Shown: in pieces, positions 1 to 9,116 of the stretch
Numbering within the stretch: the first letter of the stretch is position 1
Layout: each line of letters starts with the position of its first letter
Assembly: GCF_036865545.1 (NCBI RefSeq)
Contig: NZ_CP142208.1
Span: forward strand, 3,100,001 to 3,164,000
Source of the DNA: Erwinia sp. E_sp_B01_1
GTDB lineage: Bacteria > Pseudomonadota > Gammaproteobacteria > Enterobacterales > Enterobacteriaceae
Length of the DNA: 64,000 bases
Direction of reading: 5' to 3'
Notes under the pieces: generated by a model
Told to the model about the DNA's origin: nothing
The model's database searches: none
Seen by the model: the letters and a program-made list of their open reading frames with translations, nothing else
Translations under genes and position numbers: made by a program

Positions 1-559
1 CATCAGCCAGCTGCGGTACTTCAAAAAAAGCCTGCACTTCTGGCGGCGCGGGCAACTTCGCCAGTTGTTCAAGAATGCCCACTGCGGCAGGCACCGCCGT
101 TTCATCGGCAATCAGCAGCGCCTGCCTGATGCCTTCATGCCAGATCCACTCATAGCCCCCGCTGTCTTCCAGCGAGGCACCGTTAGGGGCAACTATCTGC
201 ATTTTTGTCCCCGGGGTGGCGTGCATCGCCCAGCGTGAGGCGGGGCCGGTTTCACCGTGCAGCACAAATTCCACATCCGCTTCTTTCGCTTCCTGACGCA
301 ATGCACGCAGGGTATAGGTGCGCATCACCGGACGTTGCTCTTTAGGCAGCGCCAGAAAATCCTGATACCAGCCATCGCTGACCGGCATTGTTTTGCAGGA
401 ACCATCCTCACCAGCAAACAGTAATTTTATGCGCTGATCGGGGGATTCAAGTTTCATCTCAGCCACATCGTCACCGGTAAAAACACAGCGCAATAATGAG
501 GGTGTGACCTGAATACGCTGTTTCAGCGTGACATTAAAAATACGATAGCCCGCGGCCAT
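1..559 (-). CDS. Siderophore-interacting (ViuB/SIP) family protein, partial
   Basis: This gene runs off the left edge of the window, so only the N-terminal 186 or so residues are visible. By family it is a cytoplasmic FAD-dependent ferric-siderophore reductase that frees iron from imported siderophores. The translation starts MAAGYRIFNVTLKQ and contains RTYTLR, the flavin-binding motif of the ferredoxin-reductase-like FAD domain, then HGETGPASRWA and IADETAVPA, both typical of the SIP family. The ATG at 557-559 (read leftward) follows a reasonable upstream region with a Fur-like box 62-78 bases away. The C-terminal NAD(P)H/SIP domain end is not visible. Iron-regulated expression is inferred from the box. 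Confidence 0.85.
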   Translation of the reverse strand, partial: MAAGYRIFNVTLKQRIQVTPSLLRCVFTGDDVAEMKLESPDQRIKLLFAGEDGSCKTMPVSDGWYQDFLALPKEQRPVMRTYTLRALRQEAKEADVEFVLHGETGPASRWAMHATPGTKMQIVAPNGASLEDSGGYEWIWHEGIRQALLIADETAVPAAVGILEQLAKLPAPPEVQAFFEVPQLAD

Positions 560-620
560 ATTATTGCTCCTGTGAGAAAAAGGGTCGCCGCCTCGGCGGT
601 TATCACCCCGGCAATATAGC

Positions 621-637
621 GATAATAATTATCATTT
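621..637 (-). promoter_or_regulatory. Putative Fur box upstream of the SIP gene
   Basis: The sequence GATAATAATTATCATTT matches most positions of the 19-base Fur consensus GATAATGATAATCATTATC and is itself nearly palindromic. It lies 62-78 bases upstream of the leftward siderophore-interacting protein start, where a repressor would overlap the promoter. The call rests on motif match only. Confidence 0.6.
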
Positions 638-701
638 AAAAGATGAAATTACTCGCATCCCCTCCCCTTTCCTTACAGAGCCGTCAGACAGGTCCCCTTT
701 A

Positions 702-1931
702 TCAGCCGTTGTGCAACCGCTGGCGTCGACGTAAGCCAGGGAACCAGGCCATCCACAAGCCAACCACAATCAGGGTACCAATGCCGCCGACTGCCGCCGC
801 CGGAGCCGCCCCCAGCCAGGCGGCCAGCATGCCGGACTCAAACTCGCCGAGTTGATTAGAGGTATTGATAAAGATGGAGTTGACCGCGCTGACCCGTCCC
901 CGCATCTCATCCGGCGTATCCAGCTGTACCAGCGATCCACGGATCACCACGCTGACCATATCGAATCCGCCCAGTGCAAACAGCGCCACAATCGACAGCC
1001 ACAACTGTTCAGAGAGAGCAAAGATTAGCGTAGCCACGCCAAAGCCAGCCACGGAGCCGAACATAATCATCCCGACGTTGCGCTCAAGCGAGCGACGGCT
1101 GAGCCAGAAACCGACCAGCAGGCCGCCCACCGCTGGCGCACCGCGCAGTAAACCCAGCCCCCACGGCCCGGTATGCAGGATATCTTTGGCAAAAATCGGC
1201 AGCAGTGCCGTGGCTCCGCCAAGCAGCACAGCAAACAGATCCAGTGAAATCACTCCCAGCACATCGGGGCGATTACGGATAAATTTTACCCCGGCAAAGA
1301 CGCTGGCAAAGGTCGCTGGCGTGCGTTTCGGCGGGGCATGTTCATAACGCAGGCGGCTGACCATAACGATCGAAATCAGATAGAGCACGCCCGTGGTGGC
1401 ATACACCACGCCAGGCCCGGCAACATAAAGAAAACCGCCCAGCGCCGGACCCAGCATCGAGGCCGTCTGCATCGATGCACCGTTGGCAGCTGTGGCTCTT
1501 GCCAGCATGGAGGGAGGCACCAGCGCCGGAAGCATTGACTGTAGCGAAGGCGCTTCCAGGGTTCTGGCGACAGAGATAATGAAAATCAGCCCAAGGATCA
1601 TCACTTCATCAGTAAGATGAGCCAGCGTCAGCCCTGCCAGCAAGGCAATGGCGAGGCACTCGGTAACCTGCCCGAACAGCACCACGCGGCGGCGGTCAAA
1701 CTGGTCGGCAACGTGGCCAGCGGGTAAGGCCAGCAGCACCGCAGGCAGAAACTGGACCAGGCCAATCAGGCCCAGATCCCATGCGCGCCCGGTGATGGAA
1801 TAAATCTGCCAGCCCACGGCGATAGAGAGCATCTGAAAGCCAAAGCTGGAGGTGGTGCGGGCCAGCCAGAAAGCGACAAACGAGCGATGTTGCAGCAGGG
1901 ACTCTGTCCCTGCAGGTGAAGAAGAACGCAT
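702..1931 (-). CDS. MFS transporter, EntS-like (MFS_3) family
   Basis: A 409-residue inner-membrane major facilitator protein with about twelve hydrophobic segments. The motif AGHVADQFDRRRVV at residues 71-84 is the MFS loop 2-3 signature (motif A), and the overall sequence resembles the EntS/MFS_3 group that exports enterobactin-like siderophores. The ATG at 1931 is kept because the protein begins at the usual distance from the first membrane segment. It sits between yeeO (12 bases upstream) and the siderophore-interacting protein, so siderophore or small-molecule export is plausible. The substrate cannot be read from sequence. The end of yeeO and the start of this gene are close enough for co-transcription. 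Confidence 0.75.
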   Translation of the reverse strand: MRSSSPAGTESLLQHRSFVAFWLARTTSSFGFQMLSIAVGWQIYSITGRAWDLGLIGLVQFLPAVLLALPAGHVADQFDRRRVVLFGQVTECLAIALLAGLTLAHLTDEVMILGLIFIISVARTLEAPSLQSMLPALVPPSMLARATAANGASMQTASMLGPALGGFLYVAGPGVVYATTGVLYLISIVMVSRLRYEHAPPKRTPATFASVFAGVKFIRNRPDVLGVISLDLFAVLLGGATALLPIFAKDILHTGPWGLGLLRGAPAVGGLLVGFWLSRRSLERNVGMIMFGSVAGFGVATLIFALSEQLWLSIVALFALGGFDMVSVVIRGSLVQLDTPDEMRGRVSAVNSIFINTSNQLGEFESGMLAAWLGAAPAAAVGGIGTLIVVGLWMAWFPGLRRRQRLHNG

Positions 1932-1943
1932 AACTATTCCTGA

Positions 1944-3371
1944 TTAAGATGACGGACTTTTGCGGTATTTCCACAGCCAACGGCCACTATTAAGGCGGCG
2001 GAAGAAGAAGAGCCCCCGCACTATCCAGTCCAGGAACATCCCCAGCCAGATCCCCACCACGCCAAAGCCGAGCAGCACGCCCAGGGTGTAGCCGGCGACT
2101 ATCCGGCAGCCCCACATGCCCAGCAGCGAAACCCACATGGTGAATCTCGCATCCCGCGCGCCTTTCAGGCCGGCAGGTAACACCCAGGAGGCAGCCCAGA
2201 AAGGCATAAATGCCGCGTTAAGCCACACCAGAATTTTCACCACATGGATAACATCATCTTCGCTGGTGTAGAACGCGGCCAGGATGCCGGCAAAGGGCAC
2301 CGTAATCGCGGCCAGCGCACACAGGCCAATGGTGGAGAGCCAGAAGATATGCCTGAGCTGGCGTTCCGGCTGCAACAACTGACCTTTACCCAGGCGGGTA
2401 CCCACGATGATCGTCGCGGCAGACCCCAGCGAGTTGCCCGGCAGGTTAATCATCGAGGCGATGGAGAAGGCGATAAAGTTACCGGCAATCACGTCGGTTC
2501 CCATCCCTGCCACAAAGATTTGCGTCAGCAGTTTCCCACCGTTAAACAGCACCGATTCAATGCTCGCGGGCACGCCAATACCCAGCACTTCCATCAAAAT
2601 GCTGGTATTTAAACGCGTGAAGTAGCTTTTCAGGGTGATTTTTAAACGGGGATTGAAGCCCGTCATCAGCACGTAGATCACCGCCACCGCACCAATATAA
2701 CGGGTGACGGTTAACCCTATTGCCGCACCGTCGAAACCCAGCCCTTTCCAGCCGAGGCAGCCATAAATCAGCACGGTGCTGATGACGATATTCAGTATGT
2801 TCATTCCGCCGTTGATCAACATTGGAATTTTGGTATTACCTGCCCCCCGCAGCGCGCCGCAGCCAATCAGCGCGATTGCCGCCGCGGGATAGCTCCAGGC
2901 ACTGATGGTGAGATAACTCAGCGCCAGGGTTTTTACCTCGGGTTCAGCACTGCCAGCGATGACATCGATAATCTGCTCGCCGAAAAACTCGATCAGTAGC
3001 GCAAGCAGCACGGCAAATACCGTCATCAGCACCAGTGACTGTCTGGCGGCAGCTTCGGCCCTTTCGCGATTGAGTTTACCGAGACTGAAAGCCACCACCA
3101 CCGTGGTGCCAAGGTCGATAGCGGCAAAGAAGGAGATAATGACCATGTTGAAGCTGTCTGCCAGCCCGACGCCGGCCATCGCCTCCTTGCCTAACCAGCT
3201 GACCAGGAAGGTGCTGAGCACCCCCATCAGCAGGACACAAAGGTTCTCGAAGAATATCGGCACCGCCAGCGGAGTGATCTCACGCCAGAATAAAACCCGG
3301 TAGGAACGCCTTTTGGGATACCACGCCGTCTGCCTGATCGCCTGCTGCAGAGTGACCCTGAAGTTTTGCAA
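1944..3371 (-). CDS. yeeO: MATE family efflux transporter, YeeO-like
   Basis: A 475-residue multidrug and toxic compound extrusion transporter with about twelve membrane spans. The stretch ITPLAVPIF, followed by LMGVLSTFLVSWLGKEAMAG and GCGALRGAGNTKIPMLING, is strongly like E. coli YeeO, which has been reported to export flavins (FMN/FAD). E. coli YeeO has a longer N-terminal tail; here the protein starts MQNFRVTLQQ from a TTG codon at 3371, with GGAA about 6 bases upstream and no ATG in frame before the first span. The neighbours tmaR and yeeA lie in the same region in E. coli, supporting orthology. The flavin role is carried over from the family. Confidence 0.85.
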   Translation of the reverse strand: MQNFRVTLQQAIRQTAWYPKRRSYRVLFWREITPLAVPIFFENLCVLLMGVLSTFLVSWLGKEAMAGVGLADSFNMVIISFFAAIDLGTTVVVAFSLGKLNRERAEAAARQSLVLMTVFAVLLALLIEFFGEQIIDVIAGSAEPEVKTLALSYLTISAWSYPAAAIALIGCGALRGAGNTKIPMLINGGMNILNIVISTVLIYGCLGWKGLGFDGAAIGLTVTRYIGAVAVIYVLMTGFNPRLKITLKSYFTRLNTSILMEVLGIGVPASIESVLFNGGKLLTQIFVAGMGTDVIAGNFIAFSIASMINLPGNSLGSAATIIVGTRLGKGQLLQPERQLRHIFWLSTIGLCALAAITVPFAGILAAFYTSEDDVIHVVKILVWLNAAFMPFWAASWVLPAGLKGARDARFTMWVSLLGMWGCRIVAGYTLGVLLGFGVVGIWLGMFLDWIVRGLFFFRRLNSGRWLWKYRKSPSS

Positions 3372-3491
3372 GATTGTTCCAACTGGAAAGAGGTAAGTAG
3401 GCTTAATTGATGATGGTAAAAGCCTGACAAATATGCAAAGTCTTTTTCTTCACGCTGCACAAAAAGGCGGTTTCAGGATCGTGCAGACGTG

Positions 3492-3518
3492 AAAAAGGGC
3501 GATCGGTGATCGCCCTTC
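3492..3518 (-). terminator. Intrinsic terminator downstream of tmaR
   Basis: A 10-base-pair stem (AAGGGCGATC / GATCGCCCTT) with a three-base loop at 3495-3517 is followed, on the minus strand, by a short T run. It begins about 20 bases after the tmaR stop codon and fits a rho-independent terminator for that gene. Confidence 0.8.
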
Positions 3519-3538
3519 AGGTATTCAGTTCAATGGCC

Positions 3539-3859
3539 TTACTGAGGTTTTGGCTCGCCCATTGATTTCAGTTTTTTGGAGAGGTCGCGACGCTCTTTCG
3601 AGAGATCGGCATTTTTGATGATGTAGTCATCAACGCGATCTTCGTAATCGCTGCGCATGCTGCCAATGATCTCCTGGATGGCTTCGACGCTCATGCCCGG
3701 TTTGATGTATTCGCTGAGGTTATCGAGCAGCAGGACGCGCTTCTGGTTATCACGAATTTTCTTTTCGTTGTCGTGAATCTCGCGCTGCAGCTTGTTCTTA
3801 CGACGGAACATACGCACGAACTCCAGCACGTCCTGAAATGATTGCTTAGCATTTTCCAT
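3539..3859 (-). CDS. tmaR: TmaR (YeeX, DUF496) PTS polar localisation regulator
   Basis: A 106-residue, highly charged, helical protein ([18 protein letters not shown]...) of the DUF496 family. The E. coli homologue YeeX, renamed TmaR, is reported to cluster at cell poles and to sequester and control enzyme I of the sugar phosphotransferase system. The long Lys/Arg/Glu-rich stretches at residues 20-45 and 80-100 look like coiled coil. The length agrees with the family. It is monocistronic: a terminator lies just downstream and about 150 non-coding bases separate it from yeeA. The same neighbour pair (yeeX, yeeA) is found in E. coli. Confidence 0.93.
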   Translation of the reverse strand: MENAKQSFQDVLEFVRMFRRKNKLQREIHDNEKKIRDNQKRVLLLDNLSEYIKPGMSVEAIQEIIGSMRSDYEDRVDDYIIKNADLSKERRDLSKKLKSMGEPKPQ

Positions 3860-4013
3860 GAAGACACCTTTCGTTTAGGCCTGTTCGCACAGGCGTCATT
3901 ATCGTAGCGCTCAGCTTAGCGGCACACCGCAGCCGAAGGCAATTTTCAAATTGTAGACTGGGGCCTATCTTAGCGCGAACCACTGATTCCCGCAGTAAGT
4001 TGTTGCAAATCGC

Positions 4014-5105
4014 TTATTTACGTAGCACCAGCCGCATCAGATCGGAGAGCCTTTCAAGCTGCCCCGCCATCTCCAGGCTCAGCCAGACGTAGCCGTGGAT
4101 CGGTGTTTCCACCCATTCGTCGCTGTTGGATTCTTTGATCAGTTGCCGCAGCTCCCGGCTGATTTCCGCCAGCTCACCGCTGTTGGCGGCGATTTTCTCC
4201 GTGTTACCTTCGACGATCGCTTTCGACAGCTGGCGCAGGGTGTTTTCTGTCATTTCCTGGGTTCGCCGCAGAGCCGGTGCGTTCAGCATAATCAGATGGC
4301 TTTCCCGCCGGGTCCACCATGCGTTGAGCTGTAACTCAAGAGTACAGACCATATTGCGGTTCAGCGTCTGGATCCCTTCAAATACCGAGCGCGGAATTTT
4401 GGTCTCCTTACTGGAGGGTTCAATCAGCGCACGCATTTTCACCACGCCGGTTAACAGCCGCTGTAAAGGGCGCGTCAGACGGGGTTTCTCCACCAGATTA
4501 GGTGAGAAACCGGCATGGTAGATTTTGGCGGTTTCCAGCAGCGAATCCGACAGTTTGATCCGCCAGTGGGTATAGGCCTTCTGCGGGTAGATGCTGGAGA
4601 AGAGCAACGCCAGTAAGGACCCCAGAATCACGTCGCCTCCCCGCCATAACGCCGTGACCATATCACCGGGAGGCGCACCGCAAATCACCGCCAGGGTAAT
4701 CCCGATCAGCAACGCCATATAGGGATGTTTACCCAGCGTCAGGAACCCGCACAGGAACATCACCACCGTACACCAGGCAAGCATGACCGGCAGTGAGATC
4801 AGTTCAAGCTTCAGGGCGATCAGCCCCGACACCGAGCCAAAAATGGTGCCGCCAATTCGCTGAACCGCACGAGGGAAAACGTTGCCCCAGGAGGAGATCG
4901 GCCCCATCACCACCACCAGCGTAATCAGCGGCCAGCTCCCTTCCGGGATATCCAGCAGGCGCACCAGCAGAAACGTCAGCACAAAGGCCAGCGCTATACG
5001 GATGCCATGCACCGTGCGGTAGTTACGGTAAAGGGTAAATTCGAAGGCCGATAACGGCTTGTCCGGGCGCAAAGCGATCTCCTGACGATAAATGAAGCTG
5101 GGCAT
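4014..5105 (-). CDS. yeeA: YeeA, FUSC-like inner-membrane protein
   Basis: A 363-residue membrane protein of the aromatic-acid exporter/FUSC superfamily. About six hydrophobic spans occupy residues 30-175 (for example GIRIALAFVLTFLLVRLL and GDVILGSLLALLFSSIYP), followed by a soluble helical C-terminal half. It aligns with E. coli YeeA along its length, including MGPIS, GGTIFGS, ALWRGGDVILGSLLA and ETPIHGYVWL. The E. coli protein is about 11 residues shorter at the N-terminus, so an internal start is possible; no ATG lies between. The transported substrate is unknown. It is divergent from the gluconate-type dehydrogenase operon that starts at 5294. Confidence 0.9.
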   Translation of the reverse strand: MPSFIYRQEIALRPDKPLSAFEFTLYRNYRTVHGIRIALAFVLTFLLVRLLDIPEGSWPLITLVVVMGPISSWGNVFPRAVQRIGGTIFGSVSGLIALKLELISLPVMLAWCTVVMFLCGFLTLGKHPYMALLIGITLAVICGAPPGDMVTALWRGGDVILGSLLALLFSSIYPQKAYTHWRIKLSDSLLETAKIYHAGFSPNLVEKPRLTRPLQRLLTGVVKMRALIEPSSKETKIPRSVFEGIQTLNRNMVCTLELQLNAWWTRRESHLIMLNAPALRRTQEMTENTLRQLSKAIVEGNTEKIAANSGELAEISRELRQLIKESNSDEWVETPIHGYVWLSLEMAGQLERLSDLMRLVLRK

Positions 5106-5293
5106 GATACCCGATCGAAAAATGCACCGTCATTGATTCTGGCCTGATTTTTTGCTGAGAAATTCCTTACATATTTTATGGAATAACACTTATTAACAAA
5201 ACAACAACACCTGTTATACATAATACTCTCGTCTTGTTCATATTTTTACAAAATTTTGGTGTAACTTTACAAACTGGAATAACAGGAAGCTTT

Positions 5294-6049
5294 ATGCGCA
5301 AACCCACTCCAACGCAGCCCGGCGTGACGCGGCGGCAGGTTTTGACCTGGTCGACCGGAGCGATTGCCGCAACTGCTACCGGCATGGCCAAAGCTGTCAC
5401 TCTGACCGGCACCCCCGGCTGGACCCCTTTTTCAGATAACCCGCCTGAAAGTTTTGATAATCAGGGCCTGCTCTTTTTGACCCAGGAGGAAGCAGAGACC
5501 CTTGATGCCATCGTTGACCGGTTGATCCCGGCTGATGAACTGAGCATGGGTGGCAAAGAGGCAGGCTGCACGGTGTTTATTGACCGGCAGCTACACGGCT
5601 TTTACGGCACTTTTGAACGTCTCTATATGGAAGGCCCCTTTGAGCAGGGCGTTCCGGAACAGGGCGATCAATCCCCACTGGTTCCCCGACAGCGTTACCG
5701 CCTCGGTATTGCGGCCCTGAACAAATACACCCAGTCCACCCATCAGAAACTGTTTAAAGATCTGCCCGCCGATCGGCAGGACGAAATCCTTCACGGCCTG
5801 GAGGAAGGGAAGATTGCGCTGGAGGGCTATGACAGCGCCACTTTTTTCGCTCAGGTACTGATCAACGCGATGGAAGGTTTCTTCGCCGACCCCATTTATG
5901 GCGGCAACAAAGAGATGGTCTCCTGGAAGATGCTCGGCTTTCCGGGCGCGCGTTATGACTACCGCGACGAAATCAGCCGTCATAACGAAGATCTCAAGCT
6001 GCAACCGGTAAGCATTGCTGACCTCTCCCCCCATAAGAAAGGATCCTGA
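5294..6049 (+). CDS. Gluconate 2-dehydrogenase-type subunit 3 (gamma), Tat-exported
   Basis: The small subunit of a membrane-bound three-subunit dehydrogenase that oxidises sugars or sugar acids (gluconate type) in the periplasm and feeds electrons to the respiratory chain. The N-terminus has a twin-arginine motif (VTRRQVLTW) followed by a hydrophobic stretch rich in Ala and Gly, so the folded complex is probably exported by Tat. The body (residues 60-235) matches the Gluconate_2-dh3 family, with TLDAIVDRLIPAD. The ATG at 5294 is chosen over an upstream in-frame codon because AGGAAG lies at 5284-5289 and it puts the Tat motif at residue 13. The next gene starts 1 base after this stop. Exact substrate (gluconate, 2-ketogluconate, sorbitol) is not readable. 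Confidence 0.88.
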   Translation: MRKPTPTQPGVTRRQVLTWSTGAIAATATGMAKAVTLTGTPGWTPFSDNPPESFDNQGLLFLTQEEAETLDAIVDRLIPADELSMGGKEAGCTVFIDRQLHGFYGTFERLYMEGPFEQGVPEQGDQSPLVPRQRYRLGIAALNKYTQSTHQKLFKDLPADRQDEILHGLEEGKIALEGYDSATFFAQVLINAMEGFFADPIYGGNKEMVSWKMLGFPGARYDYRDEISRHNEDLKLQPVSIADLSPHKKGS

Positions 6050-6050
6050 T

Positions 6051-7817
6051 ATGGCGAAGAAACTTCCAAAAACCGACGTGGTGGTGATTGGCCTGGGCTG
6101 GGCCGGTGCGATCATCGCCAATGAGCTGGCGGATGAGGGGCTGAGCGTGATCGGCATTGAGCGTGGCCCGTGGCGCGATACCGCCCGTGACTTCAACGTG
6201 GCAACCGTGACCGACGAGCTGCGTTACGTTCAGCGCGAAGAGCTGATGCTGCGCACCCGACAGAACACCTGCACCATGCGTAATAATCCATCGCAAACCG
6301 CACTACCCATGCGCAGCTGGGGTTCTTTTCACCCCGGTAACGGCACAGGTGGCGCGGGCAATCACTGGGCGGGTATCACTTTCCGTTTTCAGCCGGAAGA
6401 GTTTCGCTTACGCAGCCATCTGACCGAACGTTACGGTGCCAGTGCTGTTTCCCCCGACCTCTCTTTACAGGACTGGGGCATGGACTGGAATGAAATTGAG
6501 CAACACTACATGCAGTTCGAACGCGTGGCCGGAACCTCCGGTAAAGCGGGCGTGCTGAATGGCGTGAAGCAGCAAGGCGGCAATCAGTTTGAGGGAACCC
6601 GCTCTGGTGAATACCCTACTCCACCGCTTAAGCAGCCTTATGGCCCGACGCTGTTTGCCGAAGCGGCCCGTAATATGGGTTACAACGCCTTCCCCGTGCC
6701 CTCCTCACTGGTCTCCGAGGCTTACACCAATCCTTACGGCGTGACCATGGGCCCCTGCACCTTCTGCGGTTTCTGCACCAACTATGGTTGCGCTAACTAT
6801 TCGAAAGCCAGCGCTATTACTACCGTGCTGCCCGCCCTGATGCGCAAACCGAATTTCACCGCCCAGACCAGCTGTGAAGTGTTGCAGGTGCTGACCGACT
6901 CCACAGGGAAGAAAGCGACCGGCGTGACTTACATCGATTCCAGCGGGGACGAATGGGAACAGCCTGCCGATCTGGTGATCGTGGCGGCTTATACCTTTGA
7001 GAACGTGCGCCTGATGCTGCTTTCCAACATCGGTAAGGCTTACGACCCGGTAACCAATTCGGGCACCACTGGCCGCAACTACGCCTATCAGACCGCCAAC
7101 GGCGTGACGCTGTTCTTTGACGACAAGAACTTTAATCCGTTTATCGGTGCCGGTGCGGTGGGCATGGGGATTGATGATTTCAACAACGATAACTTTGACC
7201 ACAGCGGGCTGGGCTTCTTTGGCGGCGGCAGCATCCGCGTGACGCCAATCGGTGCCGCGCCAATCAACAGCCGTCCGGTTCCGCCTGGCACGCCCAAGTG
7301 GGGCTCGAAGTGGAAGCAGGCGGTGGTGAAAAATTACCTCAGCACTATGTCTATCGGCTGCGAAGCCAGCAGCTACACGCAACGCACCAACTATCTGTCG
7401 CTGGATCCTAATTATAAAGATCCCCACGGTCGTCCGTTGCTGCGAATTACTTTCGACTTCCCGGAGAACGATCTGCGTATGGCGCAGTACTGCACCGGCA
7501 AAGTGGCGGAAATAGCCAAAAGCATGAACCCGCGCGAAATCGTTTCCAAACCTACCAGCGGCCACTGGAACAGCGTGCCCTACCAGTCTTCTCACGTCTG
7601 CGGCGGCTTTGTGATGGGTGCCGATCCTTCCAACAGTTCGGTGAACAAGCATTTGCAGGTCTGGGATGTGCCTAATCTGTTTGTGGTGGGCGCTTCAGCC
7701 TTCCCGCAGAATCCTGGCTACAACCCTACCGGTACCGTCGGCGCGCTGGCTTTTAAAGCGGCACACGATATCCGCCAGTACTACCTGAAACGTCCAGGGG
7801 AGATGATTACCGCATGA
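6051..7817 (+). CDS. GMC oxidoreductase, gluconate-type dehydrogenase flavoprotein subunit
   Basis: The 588-residue catalytic FAD subunit of the dehydrogenase. VVVIGLGWAGAIIANELADE near the N-terminus is the dinucleotide-binding fold for FAD, and the C-terminal region (NLFVVGASAFPQNPGYNPTGTVGALA) is the GMC C-terminal domain, with a conserved Asn-Pro. A Cys-rich segment (GPCTFCGFCTNYGC, around residue 232-245) is also present and is common in this group, where it may hold an iron-sulfur cluster. The ATG at 6051 is preferred, with AAGGAT just upstream (6040-6045). It has no signal peptide, so it presumably rides out with the Tat-signal-bearing subunit. Coupling is tight: 1 base after the small subunit and overlapping the cytochrome by 4. 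Confidence 0.9.
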   Translation: MAKKLPKTDVVVIGLGWAGAIIANELADEGLSVIGIERGPWRDTARDFNVATVTDELRYVQREELMLRTRQNTCTMRNNPSQTALPMRSWGSFHPGNGTGGAGNHWAGITFRFQPEEFRLRSHLTERYGASAVSPDLSLQDWGMDWNEIEQHYMQFERVAGTSGKAGVLNGVKQQGGNQFEGTRSGEYPTPPLKQPYGPTLFAEAARNMGYNAFPVPSSLVSEAYTNPYGVTMGPCTFCGFCTNYGCANYSKASAITTVLPALMRKPNFTAQTSCEVLQVLTDSTGKKATGVTYIDSSGDEWEQPADLVIVAAYTFENVRLMLLSNIGKAYDPVTNSGTTGRNYAYQTANGVTLFFDDKNFNPFIGAGAVGMGIDDFNNDNFDHSGLGFFGGGSIRVTPIGAAPINSRPVPPGTPKWGSKWKQAVVKNYLSTMSIGCEASSYTQRTNYLSLDPNYKDPHGRPLLRITFDFPENDLRMAQYCTGKVAEIAKSMNPREIVSKPTSGHWNSVPYQSSHVCGGFVMGADPSNSSVNKHLQVWDVPNLFVVGASAFPQNPGYNPTGTVGALAFKAAHDIRQYYLKRPGEMITA

Positions 7818-9040
7818 AAAAGCGCACGCTCTTCGTACTCGCTGCACTCTCCCTCGCCGTGCTCGGCATCTCTGAGGCGTCGGCCCAGCCGGAATACGAT
7901 CAGATCGAACGGGGGCGTTATGTGGCCATCCTCGGTGACTGTACGGCCTGCCATACAGCCAATCCGGCTAAGCCTTTTGCCGGTGGCGTTCAGCTGAATA
8001 CGCCTTTCGGGGCTCTGGTAGGGGCGAATATCACCCCAGACCGTGATACCGGCATTGGTAACTGGAGTTTTGACGATTTCCAGCGCGCCATGTCAGAAGG
8101 TGTTGGCCACGGCGGTAAGCGTCTCTATGGCGCCATGCCTTTTACCGCCTATACCAAAGTTTCCCGTCAGGACAATGCCGATCTCTGGGCCTATCTGCAA
8201 AGCCTGCAGCCTGTTCATCAGCAGATAGAGTCTAACCAGCTGCCCTTCCCGTTCAATATCCGCACCAGCCTGATTGTCTGGAACTGGATGAACTTTGATA
8301 AAGGCGAATTCAGGCCGGATATGAGTAAATCGGCGGAATGGAACCGGGGTGCCTATCTGGTGGAGGGGCTGGGCCACTGTGGCACCTGTCATACGCCTAA
8401 AAATATGCTGGGCGGCGACGAAAGCAGCAAGTTTATCACCGGGGCGGTGGTTGAAGGCTGGTGGGCGCCTAATCTCACCAGTGATGAACACACCGGACTT
8501 GGGAAATGGACGCAGGAAGATGTTGTCAGCTATCTGCGCACCGGCGTTAACCGCTATGACATTGCCTCCGGGCCGATGGCTGATGCGGTGAAGAACTCAA
8601 CCCAGTACTGGCGTGATGCGGATCTTAAAGCGGTGGCCACCTATCTGAAAGCCACCGCCAGGCAGGGCGATGACAAGCCTGCTCCGCTGGCTGCCGACGA
8701 CAGCAGGATGAAAACCGGTGCCCTTATTTATGAAGCCAAATGTTCAGCCTGCCATGCGCCTCAGGGCCAGGGCGGTAAGAATATCTTCCCACAGCTGGCT
8801 AACAATCCGCTGGTCAATGCACCGAACGCCACCTCGCTGATCCATGTGGTGGTGGCCGGGAGTCGTGGCGTGGATACGGATACCCGGCCAACGGCACCGG
8901 CGATGCCCTCTTTTGCAGGCACATTAAGTGAGGATGATATGGCCGATGTCATTACTTATATCCGCAACAGTTGGGGCAATGCGGCATCACCCATCAGCGC
9001 CGGAGAGATAAAAGAGTTGAAAGAGGAGTTAAGGAAGTAG
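7814..9040 (+). CDS. Triheme cytochrome c subunit of gluconate-type dehydrogenase
   Basis: A 408-residue periplasmic cytochrome that takes electrons from the flavoprotein to ubiquinone. It has a signal peptide (MKKRTLFVLAALSLAVLGISEASA) and three c-type heme sites: CTACH at residues 43-47, CGTCH at 189-193 and CSACH at 310-314, one in each of three cytochrome-c domains. This is the usual arrangement of the cytochrome subunit of gluconate, alcohol and sorbitol dehydrogenases. Its ATG overlaps the flavoprotein stop (ATGA), so translation is coupled. A C-terminal Lys/Glu-rich tail follows the third domain, with no strong membrane anchor. Substrate identity comes only from the operon. Confidence 0.92.
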   Translation: MKKRTLFVLAALSLAVLGISEASAQPEYDQIERGRYVAILGDCTACHTANPAKPFAGGVQLNTPFGALVGANITPDRDTGIGNWSFDDFQRAMSEGVGHGGKRLYGAMPFTAYTKVSRQDNADLWAYLQSLQPVHQQIESNQLPFPFNIRTSLIVWNWMNFDKGEFRPDMSKSAEWNRGAYLVEGLGHCGTCHTPKNMLGGDESSKFITGAVVEGWWAPNLTSDEHTGLGKWTQEDVVSYLRTGVNRYDIASGPMADAVKNSTQYWRDADLKAVATYLKATARQGDDKPAPLAADDSRMKTGALIYEAKCSACHAPQGQGGKNIFPQLANNPLVNAPNATSLIHVVVAGSRGVDTDTRPTAPAMPSFAGTLSEDDMADVITYIRNSWGNAASPISAGEIKELKEELRK

Positions 9041-9055
9041 TTCAGCCTGAATGTT

Positions 9056-9081
9056 CTCCCTCTCCTGCAGCGGAGAGGGAG
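9056..9081 (+). terminator. Hairpin downstream of dehydrogenase operon
   Basis: A 9-base-pair stem (CTCCCTCTC / GAGAGGGAG) with an 8-base loop begins about 15 bases past the cytochrome stop. The T run after it is poor, so it may be a weak or rho-assisted terminator. It also lies downstream of the converging sbmC gene. Confidence 0.5.
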
Positions 9082-9116
9082 ATTTCCCTTCTCAGAGAAA
9101 CTTGTCTCGCGGAGCG

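Noticed and set aside
5234..5293. Longer N-terminus for the dehydrogenase small subunit
   Set aside because: It lacks a ribosome site and would bury the Tat signal behind 20 unlike residues; the 5294 ATG has AGGAAG.
6705..7652. 315-codon reverse open frame inside the flavoprotein gene
   Set aside because: It mirrors the high-GC codon pattern of the real gene and has no family features.
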